Shown here: positions 1-9,133 of the stretch, piece after piece
How the letters are laid out: every line of letters begins with the position of its first letter
Position numbering within the stretch: the stretch's first letter is position 1
From: Bacteroidales bacterium
Lineage (GTDB): Bacteria; Bacteroidota; Bacteroidia; Bacteroidales; UBA10428
Assembly (NCBI GenBank): GCA_016931575.1
Contig: JAFGEO010000062.1
Span: 27,090-91,089 of the forward strand
Reading direction: 5' to 3'
Length of the DNA stretch: 64,000 bases
Program-made: the position numbers and the translations under genes
The notes under the pieces: generated by a model
Told to the model about the DNA's origin: nothing
The model's database searches: none
The model's input: only the letters and a program-made list of their open reading frames with translations

Positions 1-1062
1 CTTTACATACCCCCCATGATAGATAATCTTGCGCCCCATAAATTCATAAATGCGCCATCCGAGGCTGTAGTGTTTTGAGTCCAATCTGCCCCAGTGTACG
101 GTATACTTGTATTTCAGCGGACTAACAATCACCGGGGTTTCTATCTCCCGGAGGATCTCCGGAGATAGTACACCAGGCATATTTCCTAACAGGGCAAGGA
201 GCCACAAAGATAGATCAGATATGCTGGCATTCACCCCCGCTGCAGGTGCAGTATTATAGTAACCAAGGTTCACAGGCAGAGCCTGATACTTATGCAGCCC
301 CAGGTTTCGGTGAGGATAGGCAAAGTTCCCATCCTTACTGAGGAAAATATCCGGATTGGCGGATGCATCCTCCATTTTCAGAGGCTTAAACAGTTTTTCC
401 GCCAACAATTCCGGATAGGTGGTTTTGGTAAGGGTGTTTGCGATGGTATCGATCAGACTGAATACCACATTCTGATATCCATAAAGTTCTCCCGGGGGGG
501 CTGAAATGTCTACCTCTGCAAGTTTCCCGAGTACAACAGGAAAGGGAACATCATCCTCGATGAGGTCATCATAAGCATGGGGTATCAGGCCGGAAGAATG
601 GCTAAGGGTATGTTTCAGACTGATATTGGCGGTACTGGTCGAATCTTTAAGCAGGAAACCAGGCAGATAGGTTTTGATTTTATCATCAAGTGAGAAATAA
701 CCTTCATCTTCGAGTAAACAGGCGAGAATGCCGGCGAAGCCTTTCGAGCAGGAAGCAAGCCTGAAAACAGTATGCACATCCACGGAGTCGGTGGTACCGA
801 CTTCCTTCACACCATAACTTTTTTGTATCAACACCTTGTTGCCCTGCACAATCGTAAGGGCGGCACCAACTGTAGCCGTGCTGTCAAGGTATTGTTCAAG
901 CAGCGAAACATACTTTAGCACTGAACCAGGGGGTGATATCACATGATCTGACGGAATGAATGTTGGCTTTTCAGCTGATTCTGATTTGTGGCAGCCTGGA
1001 ACAAACAGGAAAACAGGTAGAAGGATTAAAACAAAGCTTCGTATTGGGGCGAGTTTCTTCAT
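1..1062 (-). CDS. Serine beta-lactamase-fold lipoprotein (partial)
   Basis: The frame is open from an ATG at 1062 to the window edge (354 codons), so the C-terminus is missing. It begins with a lipoprotein signal (MKKLAPIRSFVLILLPVFLFVPGC), so the protein is probably anchored by its Cys in the periplasm or outer membrane. The three class C beta-lactamase/DD-peptidase motifs are visible: SxxK as SCSK in LASCSKGF, YxN as YQN in YGYQN, and HGG near the window edge in place of KTG. These define the beta-lactamase-related serine hydrolase family (Pfam Beta-lactamase), whose members act as D-amino peptidases, esterases or beta-lactamases. The substrate cannot be read from the sequence. The M23 peptidase gene lies 13 bp upstream on the same strand, so the two may be co-transcribed and both act on the cell wall. 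Confidence 0.88.
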   Translation of the reverse strand, partial: MKKLAPIRSFVLILLPVFLFVPGCHKSESAEKPTFIPSDHVISPPGSVLKYVSLLEQYLDSTATVGAALTIVQGNKVLIQKSYGVKEVGTTDSVDVHTVFRLASCSKGFAGILACLLEDEGYFSLDDKIKTYLPGFLLKDSTSTANISLKHTLSHSSGLIPHAYDDLIEDDVPFPVVLGKLAEVDISAPPGELYGYQNVVFSLIDTIANTLTKTTYPELLAEKLFKPLKMEDASANPDIFLSKDGNFAYPHRNLGLHKYQALPVNLGYYNTAPAAGVNASISDLSLWLLALLGNMPGVLSPEILREIETPVIVSPLKYKYTVHWGRLDSKHYSLGWRIYEFMGRKIIYHGGYVK

Positions 1063-1075
1063 CGGCAAATATGAT

Positions 1076-2032
1076 TTAGTCCAGGCTTGCTTCAAACGAA
1101 TTGGCTTTTGTTATAATTTCCTGGTATTGTTCAACGCTAAGGTCATCAAAAAAGTATTGGACAGGATCCACTTCTTTGCCTTTGACATGTACTTCATAAT
1201 GCAAATGAGTGCCGGCAGATAAACCAGTGTTGCCTACCCATCCGATTACTTCTCCCCGCTTGACCTCCTGTCCTTTTTTTACATTAGACCTTTTTAGATG
1301 AGCATAAAGAGTATGATAACCGTATCCGTGGTCAATTTCCACAACATTCCCAAAAGTTCCCGAGATGCGTGAGGAACTTATTGTTCCGCCCGCGGTTGCA
1401 TATACTTCAGTCCCTGTGGGGGCAATAAAATCGATTCCCTTATGCATTCTCCTGATTTTAAGAATGGGATGGTACCGTAAACCGAAACCGGAACCTGTAT
1501 AGCTAAGATCTTTGTTCGAAACAGGCATAATTGCGGGTAAATGGATCATCCTCTCCTGATTCCTGGCAGCATATTCTGCTAATTTAAGTAAGGATTTTTC
1601 CTCAATCATCATTCTGGATTCAAGCTTTTCGATCTGCGCAGCTGTGTTCTTTATCACTGCAGGGAATTCAGCTGAAGTACCCGAATGCCCACCCCGTCCT
1701 GCCTTACGTACGGTCGGGTCTAGAGGAGAAACTCCAAGGAGCGACCGGTACAGGCTGTCATCCTTAACCTCAACAGCGCTTAATTTCGAAGATATTACTC
1801 CAAGCCTGACAGACAATCGCTTATATTGTTCCTGCAGGTCCTTATTCCTGGATCGAAGTACGATCTCCTCGTTACTCATATGGAGCCTGGAACTTATCGA
1901 GTAAGCCAAAACGCCAACTGTTGAAGCCATTAAAAGACCTGCCAGAGTTTTCATTAACCTGGTTTTCCAGTTCCTCCTGTAATGAGTATACCTAAGATCT
2001 TCCTGCTGAAAAATATACTTTGTCTGCCTCAC
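1076..2032 (-). CDS. M23/LytM-family metallopeptidase, membrane anchored
   Basis: A 318-residue protein. It has a short cytoplasmic N-terminus, one membrane helix at about residues 28-48, a probable coiled coil at about 53-160 and a C-terminal M23 domain at about 180-295. The zinc ligands and catalytic residues fit LytM enzymes: H197 and D201 in HKGID, and H276/H278 in THLHYEV, with the usual YHTLYAH segment between them. M23 enzymes cut peptidoglycan cross-bridges or, when anchored with a coiled coil, act as cell-division or envelope regulators. All zinc residues are present here, so activity is likely. This architecture is common in Bacteroidota. It is 13 bp upstream of the serine hydrolase gene on the same strand. 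Confidence 0.92.
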   Translation of the reverse strand: MRQTKYIFQQEDLRYTHYRRNWKTRLMKTLAGLLMASTVGVLAYSISSRLHMSNEEIVLRSRNKDLQEQYKRLSVRLGVISSKLSAVEVKDDSLYRSLLGVSPLDPTVRKAGRGGHSGTSAEFPAVIKNTAAQIEKLESRMMIEEKSLLKLAEYAARNQERMIHLPAIMPVSNKDLSYTGSGFGLRYHPILKIRRMHKGIDFIAPTGTEVYATAGGTISSSRISGTFGNVVEIDHGYGYHTLYAHLKRSNVKKGQEVKRGEVIGWVGNTGLSAGTHLHYEVHVKGKEVDPVQYFFDDLSVEQYQEIITKANSFEASLD

Positions 2033-2133
2033 CTGAAATAAAGTTTTGTTACTATCAATATAAAAATACGACTATAAATATAGTTATAAAGTTTAATTTT
2101 CTTCATTTCTGATAAAAAATCAGTTTATATTGA

Positions 2134-3303
2134 TCAAAGAGCCTTTACGAAAAGAGCCTCAAGCTGATTAATAGTTTCAATACAGTACCTCACATTATGG
2201 TACATCGATTTCCAAAGGTGCAGTTTCATTCCTTCCGGAAGCGGCATTCCTTCACGCGAAACTGTCTCAAACCACTCGCCGTATGTATGATCGGCAAAGG
2301 TATTGTCAATGTATTCCAGGATCCGGATGGCATAGCTTAGAAACTTTTTATTATGGCTTACATGGTACGAGTACATGCAGGCGATAACAGCCTCAGCCTG
2401 GGGCCACCATTCCTTATTTGTTGTAATGGCTTCTCCCTGGAGAAACCGGTTTATAATCCCTCCGTATTGTTGATCAAATCCCAGGTCGATAGCTTTTTCG
2501 CATAGGGTGATCAGTATTTTCTCAGCTTCGGTAACCAAATCGGCTTTTTCAGTCAGTCTGGCTGCCTTATAGACTATCCAGGCTACTTCGAAATTGTGCC
2601 CTGCCCAGTTTTCATTGGGTCTGCGTTCCCAGTCAGCACCGAATTCATGGTAAATTTCTCCGTGCTGGAGCGAAATAAACCTGGTTATCAGGATGTGCAG
2701 CAAATTCTCGATGTTTCGTCGATAGATCACATCACCAGTGACCTCCGTGAATTTTGTAAAAGCTTCCAGAAGGTGTATATGCGTTCCCAATGACCTTGAC
2801 TGTTCCCCGAGCGGGTTCCACTCCTCATCATATCCATCCAGGTACGAATTGTCCGAAACATTTTTTATCCTGTTTTCGATACAGTCAATCTGGTGATAGA
2901 TTTCCCTTTTTACCTGTGATTCGCCGGTGAGGGCATAGTATTCGCTCAATCCGTAAAGGGCAAAAGCCTGAACAAATGAAATATGTTTAGGATCATGAAT
3001 TACCCCGCCATTTTCATCTGCTGCCCAGTAGTAGCCGCCATTTGGATTTGACAGCTGATTCCTGAGGGTCCGGTAGGCAAGTTCTGCGATCTGGTGATAG
3101 TAAGTTTTAGGAAAAGTTCTGGCTGCGGCTGATGAGCCGTACAATATTCTTGAGACATAAAGGCTCCCCAGGGGTTCTGAAAAGCTGAATTTCCCCTCAT
3201 TTGATACCTGCGAGGCAAAACGCTCTCCGGAGATAGCATACCTCCTCCAGAATTCCATAATGTTTTCAAGTTCCTGTTTGAGACGTTCACTATAATAATC
3301 CAT
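2134..3303 (-). CDS. AGE-family sugar 2-epimerase (cellobiose/mannobiose 2-epimerase-like)
   Basis: A 389-residue cytoplasmic protein without a signal peptide, the usual length for N-acylglucosamine 2-epimerase-family enzymes with an (alpha/alpha)6 barrel. Motifs shared with cellobiose 2-epimerases are HIHLLEAF (about 175-182), GHNFEVAW (235-242), WWPQAEA (299-305) and a C-terminal MYHNVR with H369. The family interconverts the reducing-end glucose and mannose of beta-1,4 disaccharides, or GlcNAc and ManNAc. Length and motifs favour the disaccharide branch, but the substrate is an inference. The start ATG lies 11 bp downstream of an NAD-dependent epimerase gene, so the two form an operon. Confidence 0.85.
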   Translation of the reverse strand: MDYYSERLKQELENIMEFWRRYAISGERFASQVSNEGKFSFSEPLGSLYVSRILYGSSAAARTFPKTYYHQIAELAYRTLRNQLSNPNGGYYWAADENGGVIHDPKHISFVQAFALYGLSEYYALTGESQVKREIYHQIDCIENRIKNVSDNSYLDGYDEEWNPLGEQSRSLGTHIHLLEAFTKFTEVTGDVIYRRNIENLLHILITRFISLQHGEIYHEFGADWERRPNENWAGHNFEVAWIVYKAARLTEKADLVTEAEKILITLCEKAIDLGFDQQYGGIINRFLQGEAITTNKEWWPQAEAVIACMYSYHVSHNKKFLSYAIRILEYIDNTFADHTYGEWFETVSREGMPLPEGMKLHLWKSMYHNVRYCIETINQLEALFVKAL

Positions 3304-3314
3304 TTTTTGTGAGA

Positions 3315-4298
3315 TTAACGATTAAGGTACTTGTAAATTAGTTTATTGGTTCTTTCTTCGATAGACTGGTCCGGCACAGCCCTTTCAGGGTCAGATTCAA
3401 ACCATTCAACTGATTCGGTCAATCCCTGTTTCAGGCTCTTAACTGCCTGCCAGTTAGTAGTTACAGATTTTATTTTAGTATTGTCAAAGACAACAGATCT
3501 GGCCTTGTCGCCCAACAATCCCTCTCCCCATTCGGGCTCATGCTGATGGATGAAGTCTGAAGGGATATGAATGAGTTCCGGTTCCCTTCCAACGATACTG
3601 CCTAGAATACCGTAGATCTGGTCCCAGGTATGCACCTCATCTGAGGTGATGTGGAAATGCTCATTCAGGGCCCTGTCATTATCGAATAGTTGCACAAATG
3701 CCCTCGCAAAATCGCTGTTATGCGTTGTGATCCACAAGGATTCCCCGTCACCATGCGAGATTATGGGAAGACCTTCCCTGATCCTGTATACCGGATTATA
3801 CTGTCGGGCGGTTAAAGCCATGGGTATCCAGGTGTTTCCATAGGTGTAGGATGGCCTTACAATGGTGAAGGGTACCTTCTTTTGGCTGCTGAGCAATTTC
3901 TCACAGGCGATTTTTTTCTGTGCGTACGGCCAGTACGGATTCTCAAGTGGACAATCTTCAGTTACAATATAATGATCAGGAGGTTTTTTATAGACAGTTG
4001 CTGAGCTTATAAAAATATATTGGCGGGTGAGCGGGCCAAAGAAGTCAATATCACGGGCCATTTGCTCAGGGGTAAAACAAATGAAATTAGCGATGACATC
4101 AAAGGGGGCATACCTGACAATACTATTAAGGCTGTTGTTGTCGCTGTAGTCACCCTCCAGGCTGGTCACTCCGGGGACAAGCCGTTCGGGGTGTTTATTG
4201 CACCGGTTAAAATGAAAGACTTCAATACCATTCTCCACCGCTTCATTGGTACAAGCGGATGAGATATTCCCAGACCCACCAATAAACAATACTTTCAT
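3315..4298 (-). CDS. NAD-dependent epimerase/dehydratase (extended SDR)
   Basis: The ATG at 4298 is preferred (327 residues) because translation then begins directly with the Rossmann strand MKVLFIGGSGNIS. An in-frame upstream ATG at 4385 would add 29 residues with no family likeness. The nucleotide-binding loop is GGSGNIS, a variant of GxxGxxG. The active site has a Ser-rich segment (FISSATVY) and a Tyr-Lys pair in YAQKK. The family oxidises, epimerises or dehydrates nucleotide sugars or similar substrates, and the exact substrate is unknown. It is the first gene of a two-gene operon with the AGE-family epimerase, which suggests a shared sugar-conversion job. Confidence 0.87.
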   Translation of the reverse strand: MKVLFIGGSGNISSACTNEAVENGIEVFHFNRCNKHPERLVPGVTSLEGDYSDNNSLNSIVRYAPFDVIANFICFTPEQMARDIDFFGPLTRQYIFISSATVYKKPPDHYIVTEDCPLENPYWPYAQKKIACEKLLSSQKKVPFTIVRPSYTYGNTWIPMALTARQYNPVYRIREGLPIISHGDGESLWITTHNSDFARAFVQLFDNDRALNEHFHITSDEVHTWDQIYGILGSIVGREPELIHIPSDFIHQHEPEWGEGLLGDKARSVVFDNTKIKSVTTNWQAVKSLKQGLTESVEWFESDPERAVPDQSIEERTNKLIYKYLNR

Positions 4299-4608
4299 AA
4301 AAAAAAATACAATAGGTGATCTACACCTCTCATGAATGCCATGAAAATAAGGATTTTTTGCATTGGCCCTGAATAAGTTATCCACAATACAGGCTAATAG
4401 TCAGATTGAAAGTTGATTACACAGGATGAAATCAGGCAGGATATTGCGGAGTAGGGCTGCCGCTTCGCCCTTGGTTGATTTCACTTATTCCCCGGAAGGT
4501 GAAAAACTTTTGGTTGGTTTACTTTTGTATGGTTTTAAGTAACGAAAAAGTTGATTGAACGTACATTACCATATGCATTTTCTGACGTCGAATAATTAAG
4601 AAGCATTC
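4299..4608. other. Divergent intergenic region, 310 bp
   Basis: This stretch separates the leftward epimerase gene from the rightward CotH-type gene and must hold both promoters. A TACTTTTG at 4520-4527 matches the Bacteroidota -7 consensus TAnnTTTG on the plus strand, 81 bp before the CotH start, but I see no convincing -33 box. Nothing else recognisable was found. Confidence 0.4.
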
Positions 4609-7600
4609 ATGATCAAGAATTTTACTTCCCGCATACGGCTGTACACCATTTTCTTTTTATCACTCATAATGGTTTCCGCCCGCGGACAAATCACTTTTCC
4701 TTCGAATTCTGCCTTCCGGTACCTGAAAGGAAGCCAGGCCCAGAGCCTTACTTCCTCCTGGAAGGATCCGGGCTATAATGATGCTGCTTGGTCGATGGGC
4801 AGCTCACCATTCTGGTATGGTGATGGCTCCGGAGGAACTGAGATTACGGATATGCAGAATAATTACCTGACTTTTTACCTCAGGACCACATTCAACGCTT
4901 CCAACGTGGAAAATATTCAGGAAGCAAACTTCAGTATTAATTATGATGATGGTTTTGCCCTTTGGATCAATGGGGAAGAAGTATTAAATCAGTATGCCCC
5001 GGCTTCGTTTGCATACAACGATTCAGCCACGGATCTTCATGAATCCGGTACTTTCGAACAATTTGTGGTTTCCGGCAATGACCTGAATCTTACGGAGGGG
5101 ACCAACACCCTGGCCATCCAATGTTTCAATGCAAACTATTCCAGCTCTGATTTTCACTTTAACATGAGCCTTGATGCGCTTACTACGACACCTGTGTTGC
5201 AGGATACTGTTGGCATCAGCTATAGTCTGCCCTCAGGCTACTACGAGTCGGCTTTTACCCTGACACTGACATCGCCTGATCCTGCCGCAGAGATTCTGTA
5301 TACCATAGATGGAAGCAACCCCCAGGTGTCAACCTCGGCTCAAAATGGAGGGACATCCGTGAATATCCTTGTCGACCCTTCCATTACTTCCGGCAGGGGA
5401 GCCACCCCGGCATTTGTTGTCAGGGCATCGTTAACGAAGGCCGGTTATCAGCCTTCCTATCCTTCGGGCAGGACGTACATATTCTTTAATGCCTTGCTCT
5501 CCCAGGGCTATCCGGGCAATGTCTGGCCAAGTGGGAATGTGATTGGTGTTACCTATCCTGGAGATCCCCAGATAATTGATTACAACATGGATCCTGACAT
5601 TATTAATGACTCCCGCTACACAAATCTGATGCGGGCCTCATTCACCGACATCCCGACCATGTCTGTCATAACTTCTGCTGAAAATCTTTTTGATCCGAAT
5701 ACCGGTATCTATGTTAATGCCGCAGGCCATGGAATTGAATGGGAGCGTGAGTGTACTTTCGAAATGTTCGATCCTGAAGGTGATGAAGAAGGCTTTTCTG
5801 TTAATGCAGGGGTGCGTATCCGCGGAGGTTACAGCCGACATCCCTGGTATCCGAAACATGCCTTCCGGGTTTTTTTCCGCTCGGAATATGGTGATGCCAA
5901 GTTGAACTATCCCCTGTTCGGTGATGAAGGGGTTGATACCTACGATAAAATTGACCTGAGAACTTCACAGAACTATGCATGGAGTTTGGGCGATTCTCGC
6001 AACACCATGGTCAGGGAGGTATTCTCCCGCGATATGCAGCGGGATATGGGGCAGCCCTATACCCGCAGCCGCTATTACCATCTTTTTATTAACGGGATGT
6101 ACTGGGGACTGTATCAAACCCAGGAGCGTTCAGAGGCCCGCTTTGCCTCGGATTATTTTGGGGATAGTTCGGAAGATTACGATGTGGTAAAGGTTAGCAC
6201 CGAAAACTGGAGTTATCAGGTGGAAGCAACCGACGGCTCAACGGAATCCTGGAGGGAAGTTTACAACCGCGCACAGGCCGGTTTCGCCGAAAATGAAGAT
6301 TACTTTGCGCTTGAGGCCAAAGATTCCTGGGGTAAGCCCCTGCCCGGAGAGGAACGCCTGATAGAGATCGATAACCTGATTGATTATATGCTGACAATTT
6401 TCTATGCCGGCAATTTTGATGCTCCCACTTCTTCTTTCGGAGGTAATGAAGGCCCGAATAATTTCTATGCCATCTATAACCGCAGTGATATGGATAAAGG
6501 CTTCATGTTCTTCAACCATGATGCAGAACATTCACTGTTTTACTATGACGCAACTCCGGGAATCGGGATTAACGAGAATCGCGTGAATCTTGGCACGCGA
6601 AGTGATGACCTAAGGATGAATGTCAGCAGTTTTTATGGCTTCCATCCTCAGTGGCTGCATTTTAAACTGAGCGAGAATGAGGAATACCGAATGCGTTTTG
6701 CAGACAGGGCTGTCATGTATCTATCGGAAGGTGGGGTTCTTTCACCAGAGAAATGCACAGAACGTTTTCAGGCCCGTGCCGATCAGATAGATATGGCCAT
6801 TATTGCTGAATCGGCGCGCTGGGGCGATCAGGGTGGGGGAACCCCCCTTAACCGCAATGACCATTGGCTTCCGCAAATAAACCACACCAACAACCTGTTC
6901 TTTCCCGCACGTACCGACATAACCATTACGCAACTGAGGGATGCCGGATTGTATCCGAATGTCGATGCCCCCGAGATATATAGAAATGATGTGCTCCTGA
7001 CCGAACAGGAATACGATATTAACCCGGGCTGGATCATTAGCCTGGAGAATCCCGAAACCTCCGGAACCCTTTATTACACGCTCGATGGCACCGATCCCAG
7101 AAAAACAGGAGGCGACATAAGGGAGAGCGCGCACCAGGGGCACAATCAAAATGTTATGACGCTGACAGGCTCGACCATTATTAAGGCCCGGGTCTATCAA
7201 TCAGGGGAATGGAGCGGGCTGAGACAAATCAGGTTTTTTGCTCCGGAACAGGACTTCAGCAAGCTGAAAGTTACGGAAATAGCCTATCATCCGGTGTATA
7301 TCCTCGAGGGACCCGATACGGTATCAGGGAAAAGTTTTGAATTTATCGAATTTAAGAATACCGGAACCCGCACCCTTAATCTTTCCGGGGTGACCATCGA
7401 TTCAGCTGTATATCTTCAAATTCCCCCAAAAACCTTGCTCGCACCTGGTCAGTTTTATGTACTTGTATCCAAGCCTTCGAATTTTTTCCAGCGTTATGCC
7501 CTCAAAGGCTCCGGGAATTTTTCCGGAAACCTGGCAAACAGCGGGGAACGCATACTGGTAACAGATCCTTCCGGTGGAGTAATCATGGATTTCACATACG

Positions 7601-8037
7601 ACGACCAGGCACCCTGGCCCGAACTTCCGGATGGAGATGGGCCAACATTGGTCTCTGCTGATATGGACCCCACAGGATCTCCGGGAAATCCTGAATACTG
7701 GCGTGCTTCCTTCAGGGATGGTGGCTCACCATTCGCCAATGATTACCTGTACGATGCCATCGGAGAACAGACACATCCTGTTGGAGCACTACCTGAACTG
7801 ATGTTATTCCCGAATCCTTCCAGCGATCAGCTTAATATCCAGCTAAGCTATTGGGATCCTGATGAGCAGGTCCGACTTGGATTATACCAACTTGACGGAA
7901 GGGTATTAACATCCATGGATATTCATTCCGATCTGTGTTTGAGCCTTGGCAGGCTGAATATCGAATCAGGTGTTTATCTTCTGAGGCTCGAAGGTAAGAA
8001 CTGGAAGCAAACCCGCAGGGTGATCTATTCTAAATAA
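4609..8037 (+). CDS. Secreted CotH-kinase-family protein with lamin-tail domain and T9SS signal
   Basis: A 1,142-residue secreted protein. It has a signal peptide (about 1-27, ending SARGQ), an N-terminal beta-sandwich with a galactose-binding-like look (about 30-195), chitobiase-type C-terminal-like domains at about 204-295 (LYTIDGSNP) and 787-877 (YYTLDGTDP), a CotH domain at about 340-730, a lamin-tail domain at about 883-1000, and a T9SS type-A sorting domain at about 1061-1142 (FPNPSSDQLNIQL, ending RRVIYSK). CotH is a spore-coat protein kinase in Bacillus. Here NHDAEHSL (around D638) occupies the place of the CotH metal-binding Asp motif, with an altered sequence. Whether it phosphorylates anything is unknown. 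It is transcribed alone and ends at a perfect palindrome. Confidence 0.9.
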   Translation: MIKNFTSRIRLYTIFFLSLIMVSARGQITFPSNSAFRYLKGSQAQSLTSSWKDPGYNDAAWSMGSSPFWYGDGSGGTEITDMQNNYLTFYLRTTFNASNVENIQEANFSINYDDGFALWINGEEVLNQYAPASFAYNDSATDLHESGTFEQFVVSGNDLNLTEGTNTLAIQCFNANYSSSDFHFNMSLDALTTTPVLQDTVGISYSLPSGYYESAFTLTLTSPDPAAEILYTIDGSNPQVSTSAQNGGTSVNILVDPSITSGRGATPAFVVRASLTKAGYQPSYPSGRTYIFFNALLSQGYPGNVWPSGNVIGVTYPGDPQIIDYNMDPDIINDSRYTNLMRASFTDIPTMSVITSAENLFDPNTGIYVNAAGHGIEWERECTFEMFDPEGDEEGFSVNAGVRIRGGYSRHPWYPKHAFRVFFRSEYGDAKLNYPLFGDEGVDTYDKIDLRTSQNYAWSLGDSRNTMVREVFSRDMQRDMGQPYTRSRYYHLFINGMYWGLYQTQERSEARFASDYFGDSSEDYDVVKVSTENWSYQVEATDGSTESWREVYNRAQAGFAENEDYFALEAKDSWGKPLPGEERLIEIDNLIDYMLTIFYAGNFDAPTSSFGGNEGPNNFYAIYNRSDMDKGFMFFNHDAEHSLFYYDATPGIGINENRVNLGTRSDDLRMNVSSFYGFHPQWLHFKLSENEEYRMRFADRAVMYLSEGGVLSPEKCTERFQARADQIDMAIIAESARWGDQGGGTPLNRNDHWLPQINHTNNLFFPARTDITITQLRDAGLYPNVDAPEIYRNDVLLTEQEYDINPGWIISLENPETSGTLYYTLDGTDPRKTGGDIRESAHQGHNQNVMTLTGSTIIKARVYQSGEWSGLRQIRFFAPEQDFSKLKVTEIAYHPVYILEGPDTVSGKSFEFIEFKNTGTRTLNLSGVTIDSAVYLQIPPKTLLAPGQFYVLVSKPSNFFQRYALKGSGNFSGNLANSGERILVTDPSGGVIMDFTYDDQAPWPELPDGDGPTLVSADMDPTGSPGNPEYWRASFRDGGSPFANDYLYDAIGEQTHPVGALPELMLFPNPSSDQLNIQLSYWDPDEQVRLGLYQLDGRVLTSMDIHSDLCLSLGRLNIESGVYLLRLEGKNWKQTRRVIYSK

Positions 8038-8133
8038 GGACTGAAAGCCGGATTCTCAGTTATTAATTTAAGCTGTCAAGACCCGGCAGCCAAAAAACTG
8101 ATTACCTGGAAACCTTTATCAGGCAATAAAAAT

Positions 8134-8167
8134 AAGAAACCGGGAATGCATGCATTCCCGGTTTCTT
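8134..8167. terminator. Perfect 34-bp palindrome between convergent genes
   Basis: Two 17-bp arms (AAGAAACCGGGAATGCA and its exact complement) abut without a spacer, between the stop of the CotH-type gene (8037) and the stop of the YtfJ-like gene (8194), which face each other. It probably serves as a bidirectional terminator, although neither side has a long T run. The arms would form a stem whose central bases make the loop. Confidence 0.6.
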
Positions 8168-8193
8168 GGTGTCACACGGTTTTGGCTCCGGGA

Positions 8194-8589
8194 TTACTTG
8201 CTTTTTTTATCCTCTTTGCTTTCTTTTCCTTCCTTCTTCTCCTTAAATTCCATGGCTTTCTCGATAATGTCAGGGATTTTTTCAAAGAGGGTGTTCAATC
8301 CTTTGTTCCTTTCCGCAGAAATAAAAGAGATCTCATCCTTCTTACTCACGAGGAAGCCTACCGGAGAAATACCGATACCTGCTCCGCCGCCTGTACCTGT
8401 TCCGCATGCCTTGCCTTTCGGATCTTCTCCGGTACCACTGCCGGAGACGAATCCGGTACCGATCTTAATAACGGGTTTGCATTGATACTCACCCATGGTG
8501 AATTCTTCTCCGATGATGGTTTCAGTTCTGGCCATCTCTTTCAGGTGTTGAGTGATTTTGTCCAGTAATTCAGTTACATTGTTTTCCAT
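8194..8589 (-). CDS. YtfJ/GerW-family protein
   Basis: A 131-residue soluble protein. After a short helical start, residues about 25-95 carry the YtfJ family signature: a GEEFTMGEYQCKPVIKIG strand pair, a Gly-rich loop (GSGTGEDP and GTGTGGGAGIG) and SPVGFLV. The C-terminus is a Lys/Glu-rich tail (EKKEGKESKEDKK). The family is named for Bacillus YtfJ/GerW, needed for spore germination, but it is widespread in non-sporulating bacteria, where its role is unknown. It starts 12 bp after a DUF2953-like membrane protein gene, the same pairing as ytfI-ytfJ in Bacillus. Confidence 0.85.
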   Translation of the reverse strand: MENNVTELLDKITQHLKEMARTETIIGEEFTMGEYQCKPVIKIGTGFVSGSGTGEDPKGKACGTGTGGGAGIGISPVGFLVSKKDEISFISAERNKGLNTLFEKIPDIIEKAMEFKEKKEGKESKEDKKSK

Positions 8590-8601
8590 AGTTTTAACTT
8601 T

Positions 8602-9114
8602 TTAGTTATGAATCGTAAAATATTTCCATAAAATGGTTGCCGGCCTGGTTTGAATAATCAGCTCCAGCTTGTTTCTTTCTTCAAAGTTTATATTCAATTG
8701 CCGGTTTCCCCCGTTGATCAGGTAGGTCAGGGGTATCAGCTGGGCATTCAGGGGAAAATCTCCGGTATCAATATCGGCACGCAGTCTTTTTATCGCCAGG
8801 GAGGCATGAAGGGCCTTCACCAGTCGGACCATTCTTTTAATACTAACAGAACGCGAGCGTTTTTTCTTACTTGTCTGACCAGCTTCGGTGATCTTCTTTT
8901 TGACTTTTTTCCAGGGTTGAAGGTAAAAACTGACCAACAGTACTCTAAGTCTTAAACAGAGGTTCTGCTTTCTCCTGACCATGCCCACTGAGATCCATCT
9001 TCCAAAGTCTGCCTGGTACAGTCCCTTTTCAGTATTCACGGTGAGCCTGAACCTGGCGAAAAGCAGGAAGCTCATAATCAGGATCAGCAGGATCAGAAGA
9101 ATTGTTATTAGCAT
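8602..9114 (-). CDS. DUF2953-like membrane-anchored protein
   Basis: A 170-residue protein with one N-terminal membrane helix (about 1-22, mostly Leu/Ile), a beta-rich stretch (FRLTVNTEKGLYQADFG), a basic middle (KKVKKK, TSKKKRSRS) and an alpha/beta C-terminus ending in a polar tail. Size, topology and its place directly upstream of a YtfJ-family gene match the DUF2953 (YtfI-like) family. Sequence likeness alone is weak, so the neighbour carries much of the call. The function is unknown. A candidate promoter lies 20 bp upstream, and the gene is first in a two-gene operon. Confidence 0.7.
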   Translation of the reverse strand: MLITILLILLILIMSFLLFARFRLTVNTEKGLYQADFGRWISVGMVRRKQNLCLRLRVLLVSFYLQPWKKVKKKITEAGQTSKKKRSRSVSIKRMVRLVKALHASLAIKRLRADIDTGDFPLNAQLIPLTYLINGGNRQLNINFEERNKLELIIQTRPATILWKYFTIHN

Positions 9115-9133
9115 ACCATTAAGATTATGGGAA

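Noticed and set aside
6742..7200. A 152-codon frame on the minus strand inside the CotH-type gene
   Set aside because: The plus-strand gene is continuous with clear domains. The antisense frame looks like a coding shadow.
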